Assembly: GCA_014204435.1 (NCBI GenBank) | Contig: JACHLF010000002.1 | Location: 248,001 to 312,000 of the forward strand | Reading direction: 5' to 3' | Origin: Mycobacteroides chelonae | GTDB lineage: Bacteria; Actinomycetota; Actinomycetes; Mycobacteriales; Mycobacteriaceae | Length of the DNA stretch: 64,000 bases | Shown: positions 36,031 through 43,699 of the stretch, piece after piece | Numbering within the stretch: the stretch's first letter is position 1 | Layout: the number at the start of each line of letters is the position of its first letter | Position numbers and translations under genes: made by a program | The notes under the pieces: generated by a model | The model's database searches: none | What the model was told of the DNA's origin: nothing | What the model saw: the letters and a program-made list of their open reading frames with translations, nothing else

Positions 36031-38121
36031 GTGAGAGAGCGCGCGGCAGGGTCGATCGTCGACACGGTTTCGATCGAACGCCGTTCACTGCCCGTGTCGC
36101 TTGGGCGAGTCGCCGAGCACGAGTCGTGGCGTAAGGAACTGCACCGCCCCGCGACCTACGTCCACAAATGGTGGGCCCGGCGGCTCGGGTCGGTGTTCCG
36201 AGAGTTGTTACGCCGCTCGGTTGTGGATTCAAAGGCCCCGGCGCCGCTTCAGGAGATGATCGTCTACGACCCGTTCGCGGGTTCAGGCACAACATTGGTT
36301 GAGGCTGTAAAGCTCGGTGCGCGTGTTGTTGGACGGGACATCAACCCGATTGCCACCCTGACTCAACGCCAAGCATTGCAGTCATGGGATGTGCCGACCT
36401 TGAAAGGCATGTTCGACGAGGTGCAGACCCGCTGCCGATCCGAGATCGACGCGCTCCATGTCGCCGTCGACGGTGCCCCCGTTCTGCACTACTTCTGGGT
36501 TGCGACAGCACGATGCGCTGCATGTGACGACGAGGTGGAACTCTTTTCTAACTACATCTTCGCCAAGCATGCGTACCCGCGCCGCGTACCGCAAGCCCAA
36601 GCGACCTGCCCCTGTTGCCATGCAATCTGTCCAGTCAGGCTCGACCGCGACAGCAAGGGATATTGCAAGTCGTGCAAGGCGTCCTTTTGCTTCGACGGAC
36701 CTATGCAAACCGGGTCGGGCAGCGGTCGTTACTTCAGATGCTCACGCGGGCATCGCAATGCGGTCATAGAAGTTCTCGACGGTGTTCCGCCCCCGCGGCG
36801 GATGTACGCCAAGGTAGTCAGAACCAGCGATGGTGGTCGTGAGTACCGGGCTATCGACGAATTCGACATCAGACTGTATGAGCGTGCCAGCAAGCTTTTA
36901 GCCAATGCTGATCAACAACTACTAGTCGCGCCAGACGGATTGCTGCAGGAGGGAACGAATACTGCACAAGCCCTGCGTTGGGGGTACCGAACTTGGGGAA
37001 GCTTCTTTAACGACCGTCAGCTGTATTGTCTGGGGATAATCGCAGCGGCCATAAAAGACATACCCTCCGGCGGTGCTGAGCGTGAAGCGATCGCGGCAGC
37101 ATTCGGTCGAACACTAGAGCATCACAATCTGTTCTGCTCCTTTAAAGGGGAGGGAACTGGGCCCGTCCGATCAATTTTCCACAATCATGTGCTTCGCCCG
37201 GAGCGATGCTCCGTTGAGGGAAATCCTTGGGGAGCGTCGGGCGGTTCCGGTGGCTTCGCAGATGCGTTAAGCCGTTTACTGAGGGCTCAACGGTATAAAG
37301 ATGAACCGACAGATTTCGTTGAGCGCGGAAACAATAAGGTGGAAGCCGTTCCAGCGCAGTCGCGCCCGATCAAGCAGCGGATCGTATCTAGCTGGGCGGA
37401 GTTCGAAGCGGACCGCCATAGCGCCTACGTGGTCACCGGTGATGGAGGGACCACAGATATGCCGGATAAATCAGTGTCGCTCGTTGTCACGGACCCCCCT
37501 TACGTCGATAGTGTTCACTATTCGGAGCTGGCTGACTTTTTCCATGCTTGGATGGCGCCGATCAGACCCTATTCCACATATTCGCAAGCTGCGACTACGC
37601 GGGATGAGAATGAGGTTCAAAATACCTCACCAATAGAATTTCGTCGGATGGCCTCTCGTGTTTGGCGTGAATGCTTCCGGGTCCTCAGGAATGATGGCCT
37701 TGTTGTTTTCAGCTTCCATCAATCCCGGAGCATGGGATGGCAAGCCTTGATGGCTTCATTACATGATGCGAGATTGGCTGTGACAGCAATACGGCCGGTA
37801 GTAGCGGAGGTAACAACGAGCCTCACTAAAGCGGCAGCTGCCACACCTAATCGCATTGACATCATCGTTGTCTGCCGAAAATCCGACCAGGTGAAGCTCG
37901 AAGCTCGAAGCCCTGCGCAGGCCCGCGCCAGCGTTCTGCAGCAACTCCGTACCCTTCACCACGGCGGATTGACCCTAGGTCACGGAGATGTTTTGTCGGC
38001 GGTCAGAGCTGCGGTACTTGCGCAAGGCACCCGCACAGCTAAGCCGAACTGGGAAGCACTTCGCGAGAACGCCGACAGCGAAGCTGAAGTAGCCATCGAG
38101 AGCTGGCAGGCAACCGTGTAG
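36031..38121 (+). CDS. DNA methyltransferase (N6-adenine/N4-cytosine type) of the DISARM-like cluster
   Basis: The protein has 696 residues. An N-terminal HKWWARRLGSVFRELL segment resembles DUF1156 methylases. Motif I is VYDPFAGSGTTLVEAV near residue 78 and motif IV VVTDPPYVDSVHYSEL near 487, so it should methylate an exocyclic amino group using SAM. Between them lies an insertion of about 400 residues with zinc pairs (CAACDDE, CPCCHAIC, CKSCK), probably for target recognition. In DISARM, the methylase marks host DNA while DrmA/DrmB exclude unmarked DNA. DPPY excludes a C5-cytosine methylase, which class 2 DISARM normally uses. Confidence 0.82.
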   Translation: MRERAAGSIVDTVSIERRSLPVSLGRVAEHESWRKELHRPATYVHKWWARRLGSVFRELLRRSVVDSKAPAPLQEMIVYDPFAGSGTTLVEAVKLGARVVGRDINPIATLTQRQALQSWDVPTLKGMFDEVQTRCRSEIDALHVAVDGAPVLHYFWVATARCAACDDEVELFSNYIFAKHAYPRRVPQAQATCPCCHAICPVRLDRDSKGYCKSCKASFCFDGPMQTGSGSGRYFRCSRGHRNAVIEVLDGVPPPRRMYAKVVRTSDGGREYRAIDEFDIRLYERASKLLANADQQLLVAPDGLLQEGTNTAQALRWGYRTWGSFFNDRQLYCLGIIAAAIKDIPSGGAEREAIAAAFGRTLEHHNLFCSFKGEGTGPVRSIFHNHVLRPERCSVEGNPWGASGGSGGFADALSRLLRAQRYKDEPTDFVERGNNKVEAVPAQSRPIKQRIVSSWAEFEADRHSAYVVTGDGGTTDMPDKSVSLVVTDPPYVDSVHYSELADFFHAWMAPIRPYSTYSQAATTRDENEVQNTSPIEFRRMASRVWRECFRVLRNDGLVVFSFHQSRSMGWQALMASLHDARLAVTAIRPVVAEVTTSLTKAAAATPNRIDIIVVCRKSDQVKLEARSPAQARASVLQQLRTLHHGGLTLGHGDVLSAVRAAVLAQGTRTAKPNWEALRENADSEAEVAIESWQATV

Positions 38122-38477
38122 CTAGCCGTGCCTGGCGACCTGCCCTGAGTTCGGTCCGCGCGCTACATCGGCTGCCCCGGCTACCTGAGCCGCTATGGTT
38201 GGCGCACACGTACCGTTGCTGCGTCCGTTCGGTTGCGCGCCGCTTCCGGATAAGGCTCCGATAGATGATGTTGGTCGACACAACCACACCGTCTGATGCA
38301 TTGTGAGTCAGGAGGGGTGGGTCGTCCGCATTGCGCGCATTGGGGGTGGTCCGGGCGTTGTTCCGGACCCACAGACGCCACCTGTGCGCTGCAATCGACG
38401 CCAGTCGACGGATTCATAACTCGAGTGTTGGGTCCCAACCGAGACTCGCTCGGCTAGATAAAGTGGGGGGCACTGCC
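38122..38477 (+). other. Non-coding gap before darT
   Basis: These 356 bases contain no frame with recognisable content. A frame in phase with darT extends back to 38331 but reads arginine-rich non-family sequence, so I exclude it. The promoter for darTG is expected here, and GGGGGG just before ATG 38478 is the likely ribosome site. Confidence 0.4.
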
Positions 38478-39173
38478 ATGTCGATGATGTTGTTTCCCGA
38501 TTCCGGTTTCGTGGGCCGCCATGGCGGCCCGCGGCGTGAGGCACCCCGAGACTGGATCGTGTGGCATTTCACACACATCGAAAACCTCACCGGGATTATT
38601 AGACAGGGCGCTCTGTTGCCTGATTCGATGGTCAGCCCTTGCGCCAGTGTCGCCAACGATGAGGTGAAGCACCGCCGTCGTTTCAACCTCGTGCTCCCGC
38701 ATAAGGACTATCCACCGGCCATGGTCAGCGAACACGTCCCGTTCTACATAGCAGCCAAGTCCCCCATGTTGCTGGTGGTTTGCAGTGGCCGTGGGGACTA
38801 CAAAGGGGGCCACGGCCCTCTCGTCCACCTCGGTCTGGCGCTCGGCGACATCATCGAAGCCGGCCTGACTTGGTGTGCCAGCGACGGCAACGCTGCCGCC
38901 CAATTCACTCAGTACAGCTGTGACATCGACACCCTTGGGCAATTTGTCGACTTCGAGTTGCTGTGCCAACGAGACTGGTTCAACACCGACGACGACCGTA
39001 ACCGCCAAAGCCGCCGGTCAGCGGAGGTCCTAGTTCAAGGCCCGCTGCCGATTGATCTAATTAGGCATATCTGCTGCTCGAACTCGCAGACCCTGAACGC
39101 AGCTCAGGTCCTGCTTCAGAATGTCGGCGGTACGCGCGACTATAGAGTCCAGCCACAGATGTACTACCAGTAA
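38478..39173 (+). CDS. darT: DarT-like ssDNA ADP-ribosyltransferase toxin
   Basis: A 231-residue DarT (DUF4433) protein that attaches ADP-ribose to thymidine in single-stranded DNA. Its key parts are visible: WHFTHIENLTGIIRQGALLP near residues 27-46 for NAD binding, HVPFYIAAKSPML, and the catalytic glutamate in RRSAEVLVQGPLP near 182. The start ATG 38478 gives the usual family length. The antitoxin gene darG follows after 10 bp. DarTG systems act in phage defence, which fits the neighbouring DISARM-like genes on the same transposon. Confidence 0.92.
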   Translation: MSMMLFPDSGFVGRHGGPRREAPRDWIVWHFTHIENLTGIIRQGALLPDSMVSPCASVANDEVKHRRRFNLVLPHKDYPPAMVSEHVPFYIAAKSPMLLVVCSGRGDYKGGHGPLVHLGLALGDIIEAGLTWCASDGNAAAQFTQYSCDIDTLGQFVDFELLCQRDWFNTDDDRNRQSRRSAEVLVQGPLPIDLIRHICCSNSQTLNAAQVLLQNVGGTRDYRVQPQMYYQ

Positions 39174-39183
39174 GGAGGCACTT

Positions 39184-40263
39184 TTGATCACATACGGCGA
39201 CGGCGACCTCCTCGAATCCGACACCCAAGCCCTGGTTAACACTGTCAACTGCGTTGGCGTTATGGGCAAAGGTATCGCGTTACAGTTCAAGCGCCGCTAT
39301 CCAGACACCTTCACCGCCTACGAGAAGGCTTGCAAACAAGGCGAAGTCACTGTCGGGTCAATGTTCCTGACTCGAACAGGGCACCTAGACGGCCCCGAGT
39401 ACATCATCAACTTCCCCACGAAGAAGCATTGGCGTGCACCGTCGCAGCTGTCCTACATCGATGACGGCCTCACGGATCTCATCAGAGTGATCCGCGAACA
39501 CCGCATCACCTCGATCGCAGTTCCGCCGCTGGGCGCCGGAAACGGCGGACTGGACTGGTCAGATGTTGAGCCCCGCCTTATCGCCGCATTCAATGAAGTC
39601 CCCGATGTGCACGTTGTGCTTTATCCGCCCGCGGGAGGAATCCGTCTGCTGGCTCCGCCCCAAAACATCCGAATGACCTGGGGTAGAGCTATGTTGCTCG
39701 ATGCGCTACGCCGCTACTTAGATAAGCGCCGTGCAGTTGAGCCCTGGGAAGACGCCACCGGGGTCTCGCACCTGGAAATCCAGAAGCTCATGTATTTCGC
39801 TGACTCGATCGAACCGCAGCTGGAGCTGGCGTTCAAACCACATCGCTACGGCCCCTATAGCGAGAAAGTCCGCCACCTGCTGCTTAACATGGAGGGCGCC
39901 TACACCCGTGGCTTTGGCGACGGTACCGCCAAAGCACTGAGCTATGACCCAATCTCCCTCACCGACAGCGGAATTCAAGAGCTAGATGCCTTCCTTGAAT
40001 CGCACCCTAACGCCACGCGTGTCACCACTGCGATCGACGCGGTCCTGCAGACCGTCAACGGATTCGAAGGACCGTACGGGGTCGAACTGCTAGCTAGCAC
40101 GCACTGGGTCGCCACCCGGCAGGACGCTCGCGATCCAGAGAACGCCGCCGCCGCAGTACGCGGCTGGACTCAACGCAAAGGCCGCATCTACACGGACGAC
40201 AGAGTCGCCGTCGCCCTCAAGCGCATTCTGCAGACTACTGACCCGGAAGTGCAGCGTACCTAA
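39184..40263 (+). CDS. darG: DarG-like macro-domain antitoxin
   Basis: A 359-residue antitoxin from TTG 39184, which has AAGGAGG five bases upstream. Residues 1-160 form the macrodomain: GDGDLLESDTQALVNTVNCV, GVMGKGIALQFKRRYP, IINFPTKKHWR and SIAVPPLGAGNGGLDW. This domain removes ADP-ribose from DNA. The C-terminal half (LEIQKLMYFADSIEPQLEL, HRYGPYSEKVRHLL) is the DarT-binding domain with a DUF4065-like appearance. Order toxin-antitoxin with 10-bp spacing is standard for this system. Confidence 0.92.
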   Translation: MITYGDGDLLESDTQALVNTVNCVGVMGKGIALQFKRRYPDTFTAYEKACKQGEVTVGSMFLTRTGHLDGPEYIINFPTKKHWRAPSQLSYIDDGLTDLIRVIREHRITSIAVPPLGAGNGGLDWSDVEPRLIAAFNEVPDVHVVLYPPAGGIRLLAPPQNIRMTWGRAMLLDALRRYLDKRRAVEPWEDATGVSHLEIQKLMYFADSIEPQLELAFKPHRYGPYSEKVRHLLLNMEGAYTRGFGDGTAKALSYDPISLTDSGIQELDAFLESHPNATRVTTAIDAVLQTVNGFEGPYGVELLASTHWVATRQDARDPENAAAAVRGWTQRKGRIYTDDRVAVALKRILQTTDPEVQRT

Positions 40264-40392
40264 AACGGTGATGGCGCCAGCCTGGGAGTCTGGCGCCGTC
40301 GCAGCGCATCTTCGGCGGCCAAGAGCCGCCCGGTACGTGATTCATGTTGGGATCATGCGTGTGATCTATCCTGTGCTCAGGAGGTGGCTGCC

Positions 40393-40788
40393 GTGACTTT
40401 TGATTCCATATCAACGCCCGACCTCACCGCATACCACGAGGCATTGACCATGACCACACCCGCGTTGGTTTCCGAACTCGCAAGCCTGCTGGGCCTGAAG
40501 TTGGTCGCCTACCTGGGCAATGTCAAGGAAACGCGCGCCGTGCGGCAGTGGGCTGACGGTAGCCGCGCCGTCAGCGGTGTCGAGGATGTCGAGCGGATGC
40601 GTTTGGCGCTCCGTGCGGTCCGGCTCATCATGTCGCGGGACTCGAAGGATGTTGCGCAGGCATGGTTCCAGGGTCTGAATCCCTTGCTCGGGGATGTCTC
40701 GCCGGCGCGCTCGCTGCGCGAGGGAGATCTCGATATCTCGGGCCCACGGATCCTGGCGGCCGCGCGGCAGTTCGCGGCGGTCGGCTGA
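40393..40788 (+). CDS. MbcA/ParS-like DUF2384 antitoxin, apparently orphan
   Basis: A 131-residue protein from GTG 40393, with AGGAGG eight bases upstream. The C-terminal half fits the MbcA/ParS/Xre toxin-binding domain: LGLKLVAYLGNVKETRAVRQ, then WADGSRAVSG and AQAWFQGLNPLLGDVSPARS. Such antitoxins neutralise RES-domain NAD-consuming toxins encoded next to them. The 126 bases downstream and the following gene on the other strand do not encode a RES domain, so the toxin seems lost, or the protein has a different role. Confidence 0.65.
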   Translation: MTFDSISTPDLTAYHEALTMTTPALVSELASLLGLKLVAYLGNVKETRAVRQWADGSRAVSGVEDVERMRLALRAVRLIMSRDSKDVAQAWFQGLNPLLGDVSPARSLREGDLDISGPRILAAARQFAAVG

Positions 40789-40914
40789 CTGAGGAGCACA
40801 CTACGGCGTTGACCTGTGGCACACCACCCCGGCCACGTCCGCCGGATGGGTCATTCTCATGGCCGCCACACAAGCCTTCAGCGGATTTATCGTGTGCCCG
40901 CGCCAACGCCGCTC

Positions 40915-41586
40915 CTACTCGGCGTCTGGCGCTTCGCTATCGGCGGCCGCGGTGCTGGCGGTCTTAATCCGCTTGCGCATCACCCCGTTGATAACGACCG
41001 CGACTTGGTACAACGTCTTGATGGCCGTGAGCATTTGGGCGCCCGAGTATGTTGCCGTAGTCGTCACTAAAGCCGCTAGAAGGCTGTTCTCGATAGCATG
41101 GCTGGTCAACAGCGGATCGCCACCGGCTACTACGGCCCACAAAATCGTTGCCCCCGAAGCGATCACATTGGCTACTGCCGTAATCAGAAACACCGACACC
41201 AAATCGAGGTACGCCGAGCTGTTTTCAGCGTCATCCCCAACATTCGGAGCTTCTGTCGCTGTGGCCACAGCGGCGAATCCAGTGCTGCCCTCGACGATCT
41301 GTGTGGGTGGGGATTTGAGTGTGTTGATGACCAGCAGTGCAGTTACCCGATCGAACGGCATAGCAAGGATAAGGGCTACAGCAGCCAGAGCGATCGCGAA
41401 ACCCATTGAGGTGAAAGAAAGTAGCGGACCAGCAAGCTCTGCCACTTTGACATCAACATGGCGTGATTTGAGCCGAAGTCCACACATGAGCCCGAAGACC
41501 ACAAGACCCGCCAAGATCGAGACGTAGAAGTTGGGATGTTTCACGATCCGCTTCCATCGCGAGGCGATCAGACGGGACTTGGCCAT
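40915..41586 (-). CDS. Membrane protein of an unknown two-gene module
   Basis: A 223-residue protein with about five predicted helices (for example FYVSILAGLVVFGLMCGLRL near 18, SFTSMGFAIALAAVALILAM near 56, and two near 130-190) and a basic C-terminal tail. It starts 6 bp after the stop of the upstream gene, so the two form an operon. I do not recognise the family. Its location in the defence-rich part of the transposon makes a membrane effector role possible, but nothing in the sequence proves that. Confidence 0.6.
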   Translation of the reverse strand: MAKSRLIASRWKRIVKHPNFYVSILAGLVVFGLMCGLRLKSRHVDVKVAELAGPLLSFTSMGFAIALAAVALILAMPFDRVTALLVINTLKSPPTQIVEGSTGFAAVATATEAPNVGDDAENSSAYLDLVSVFLITAVANVIASGATILWAVVAGGDPLLTSHAIENSLLAALVTTTATYSGAQMLTAIKTLYQVAVVINGVMRKRIKTASTAAADSEAPDAE

Positions 41587-41592
41587 CGGTTG

Positions 41593-42516
41593 CTACCTCT
41601 GTTGCCTGTTGGTGAATGTCACACGCGCGGACTCAATAAATGAAAGCACCTGATCGCGTACCACGCCCTCGATATCAGCATCGGTAGTGGTTGGAACCTT
41701 GACGAATGTGCGTTGCTGATGCTTGCTGCTGGTGACCGTAGTTTCCTTGTCCGAGTTTGCCTTGCGGCCGGTGATTCTGAACTTACTCATGGCGGAGGTG
41801 GCATTTGTCAGGGAGCTTCGGATCGCTGCTACGATGCCATTCTTGGTGCTCAGGGTCTGTCCGCGTGCGGCCCGTACTGTGGCTTCAGCCTCGTGGCCAC
41901 CGGATTCGTCTGCGAGGTCGGCCAGCTTGTGGCTTTGATCATCCCAGTCGAAGTTCGGCCGTGTCACTGTGGCAGTGGCCTCACGGATCCGTGAGAAGGA
42001 GTCTATTTCGGTGAGCAGTGAGGGTGACTGCACCGGATTGATGTCGAATTCGACTGATCGCTTTTTCCAAATCTGTTCTGCCAGAAGCTGAAAGTACCGG
42101 GCTAGCCGAGCGGAGGTGATTCCGTTTCGTGCGCTCTCGAACGCGATGAACCGATCTGCTGGCGTGATCGACACCACGATCACGGAAACCTGCGCGAGCC
42201 ACTTTCCGTCGGGGGTGGTCCCGCTGTCTGTCTGCCCGGTGCGATAGTCAAAGTAGACAGGCACCTCGTCGGGGGTTCCGGCAACGATGGTGCCGTAGAA
42301 CACGCGGTGATCAGTGAGCCGAGCGTCGGATTTCTCGTCGAGAGACTCTTCCAGGTCGATCGCGAAGGTGAGATCCCTGGAGACGGCCTGCAGAGTTTGA
42401 GGTGATTGCCGAGCTGCTATAGCCGCGAACAGGTCTGCGTAGGGAAGTAATTCGTTACCCTCGCGGGCGTTCATCGTCCACAGTTTAAAGGTGAGGGTCC
42501 GGTTGCTCGGGGCCAT
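41593..42516 (-). CDS. Unknown protein of the two-gene membrane module
   Basis: A 307-residue soluble protein from ATG 42516. An extended frame reaches 42621 but adds low-quality sequence, and no strong ribosome site marks either start. The N-terminal half is mixed alpha/beta (TFKLWTMNAREGNELLPYAD, RVFYGTIVAG, WLAQVSVIVVSITPADRFIA). The C-terminal half is charged and probably disordered. The closest impression is a DUF4747-like protein, at low certainty. It is coupled to the membrane protein gene downstream and could be its cytoplasmic sensor. Confidence 0.55.
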   Translation of the reverse strand: MAPSNRTLTFKLWTMNAREGNELLPYADLFAAIAARQSPQTLQAVSRDLTFAIDLEESLDEKSDARLTDHRVFYGTIVAGTPDEVPVYFDYRTGQTDSGTTPDGKWLAQVSVIVVSITPADRFIAFESARNGITSARLARYFQLLAEQIWKKRSVEFDINPVQSPSLLTEIDSFSRIREATATVTRPNFDWDDQSHKLADLADESGGHEAEATVRAARGQTLSTKNGIVAAIRSSLTNATSAMSKFRITGRKANSDKETTVTSSKHQQRTFVKVPTTTDADIEGVVRDQVLSFIESARVTFTNRQQR

Positions 42517-42713
42517 TTGATTCGTTAGGTTGAGAACAGAGAATTTGTCAGCACTGCGGTGTTGGTTGCAATCCGGCCGGTCGCCTAGCGGCGTGAGACG
42601 GCCGCGCGCATGCCCGCCCACAGAAAGTGCACCTTGGCGCCCCCTCGCTTCTCCTATTCATCTGGAAAACACCGCATCAATTAGCTCCCCCGAACAGAAC
42701 ATGACCAGATCTG

Positions 42714-43164
42714 CTACAAGAGACAGCTCCCGTTGACAGTTGTCGACAGAGTTGTATCAGATAGGAGGCGAGCAAGATCGTAGATCAGGCCAATCACCGT
42801 GTCGGCCCGACGATGCGCAGTGCCAGCCAGTGGCCATCCACGCGGGCTCAAACGGTGCCGCCACCGCCAGGTCTTTGCCCGGCTTTTGATCGTTGCTTTC
42901 AGTTCGGCGATCTGGGCGCGGTGGTCGGATTTGAGGGTGGTGATCTGTCGCAGCGCGGCAATAATGCTCGATCCGGAATCGGGTTAGATCTGGGTGGTCG
43001 TACATGGTTTGCGGGCCACCGCCGCGTATCGCGCGACGGAATTGACGTTAATCGCTAGTACCTTTTCGCATTTGGCGGACGGCTTTGGTGATTTTCTGGC
43101 GTGCTGCCTGGGAACGCTGTTGGGCACTGGGCACGAGTCCTTCTTGTGAGCCGCTGGTACTCAT
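42714..43164 (-). pseudogene. Broken TnpC-like (DUF6262) transposition accessory gene
   Basis: Three reading frames must be joined to recover a protein: MSTSGSQEGLVPSAQQRSQA ... MRKGTSD, then INVNSVARYAAVARK, then MYDHPDLTRFRIE, then IIAALRQITTLKSDHRAQIA ELKATIKS in the next frame. The order, a basic helix, a VxxVAxxAxVxxxxLYxHPDLxxRI helix-turn-helix and a coiled coil, is that of TnpC/DUF6262 proteins of Tn554-type elements. At least two frameshifts and an in-frame stop after TSD show decay. No TnpA/TnpB recombinase is left nearby. Confidence 0.55.
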
Positions 43165-43514
43165 CGGGTCCGTTCACGGGTGGGCCAGCCTTATCTAGGT
43201 CGATGATGGGCTCGCCGGGTCACGATGGGTAGCAGCGGCAGCTGATCGACGGTCACGGCTATCTGAGCATCGAACTCCGCTGAACAAAGGTGTTCGACAA
43301 CCGCTTCCAGGGACGCGATTTTGCGTAGGCGCTCGGCGACCGCGCCGATACCCAGCGACGAAACTGCGGCCGTGTGTGCCGGCTTTTCGTCGTCGATCTG
43401 TGCAGAAACTCGCCTGGACTTAGTGTGCGAGTGGTTGGCATCGTCAACGCCGTCGGCGGTGATGCTTTCGATGAACGCGACCGGTGGTATGTGGTTGGTC
43501 TGGTCGCCGAAGAA
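43165..43514. other. Gap before the right transposon end
   Basis: These 350 bases contain a leftward open frame (stop at 43191) whose only ATG lies within the transposon-end repeats, so it is not convincing as a gene. The sequence reads like the worn 3' part of a lost gene. I see no motif. Confidence 0.3.
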
Positions 43515-43616
43515 ATGACACGAACTTGAGACGGAACCCCGACGACATGACGCGAGACAGCTTGAATAGCCGCAGTTCAAGTCATTGAGAGATGACACGG
43601 AATGTGAGAACCTACA
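43515..43616. repeat. Right end of Tn7-like element with TnsB-site-like repeats
   Basis: ATGACACGAACTTGAGAC (43515-43532) repeats the inverted site of the left end with two changes. A shorter match ATGACGCGAGAC lies at 43547-43558. The terminal site ATGACACGGAATGTGAGAAC (43592-43611) runs into the tip CCTACA at 43611-43616. The sites point the same way, opposite to the direct pair at the left end, as expected for paired transposon ends. Confidence 0.8.
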
Positions 43617-43621
43617 TGTAG
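43617..43621. repeat. Target duplication TGTAG of the Tn7-like element, right copy
   Basis: Identical to 17048-17052. These bases also begin the continuation of the outer element's left tip (TGTAGGTTCTC), so the duplication and the outer tip are the same five bases. Confidence 0.85.
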
Positions 43622-43692
43622 GTTCTCAATTCGAATGGCCAATTCTCAGTTCTGATGGCCACTGCTTGGCCAATTGGCCACAAAAGTGAGAC
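43622..43692. repeat. Left subterminal repeats of the outer element
   Basis: Two direct repeats, TTCTCAATTCGAATGGCCA (43623-43641) and TTCTCAGTTCTGATGGCCA (43643-43661), are followed by an inverted copy TTGGCCACAAAAGTGAGAC (43674-43692), with the palindrome TTGGCCAATTGGCCA between. This mirrors the other end (49024-49126). It resembles transposase-binding arrays at IS21-family ends. Confidence 0.65.
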
Positions 43693-43699
43693 TTGAGCT

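Larger units (their letters stand above)
17053..43616. mobile_element. Tn7-like transposon (tnsABC-tniQ) with defence cargo
   Basis: Left tip 17053 reads TGTAGGGTCCCGAGTTTCGT. The right tip read inward from 43616 is TGTAGGTTCTCACATTCCGT, and both continue GTCAT. The termini are TGT...ACA and are flanked by TGTAG at 17048-17052 and 43617-43621, the 5-bp duplication expected for Tn7. Repeated 18-19-bp sites stand near both tips. The transposition genes tnsA-tnsB-tnsC overlap as ATGA, and tniQ follows after 21 bp. Cargo lies on both sides: a protease and two lipoproteins before tnsA; DISARM-like genes, DarTG and smaller modules after tniQ. Left end to dnaB stop is 12 bp. Confidence 0.9.

Noticed and set aside
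40789..40980. Possible RES-type toxin after the MbcA-like gene
   Set aside because: All three frames were read. Each is short or stopped, and no RES motif appears.
40859..41527. Rightward frame of 222 codons opposite the membrane protein gene
   Set aside because: The leftward frame has consistent transmembrane helices and operon spacing. The rightward one is its shadow.
43191..43598. Leftward frame of 135 codons next to the right transposon end
   Set aside because: Its only ATG lies in the TnsB-site repeats, and no ribosome site or family pattern was seen.
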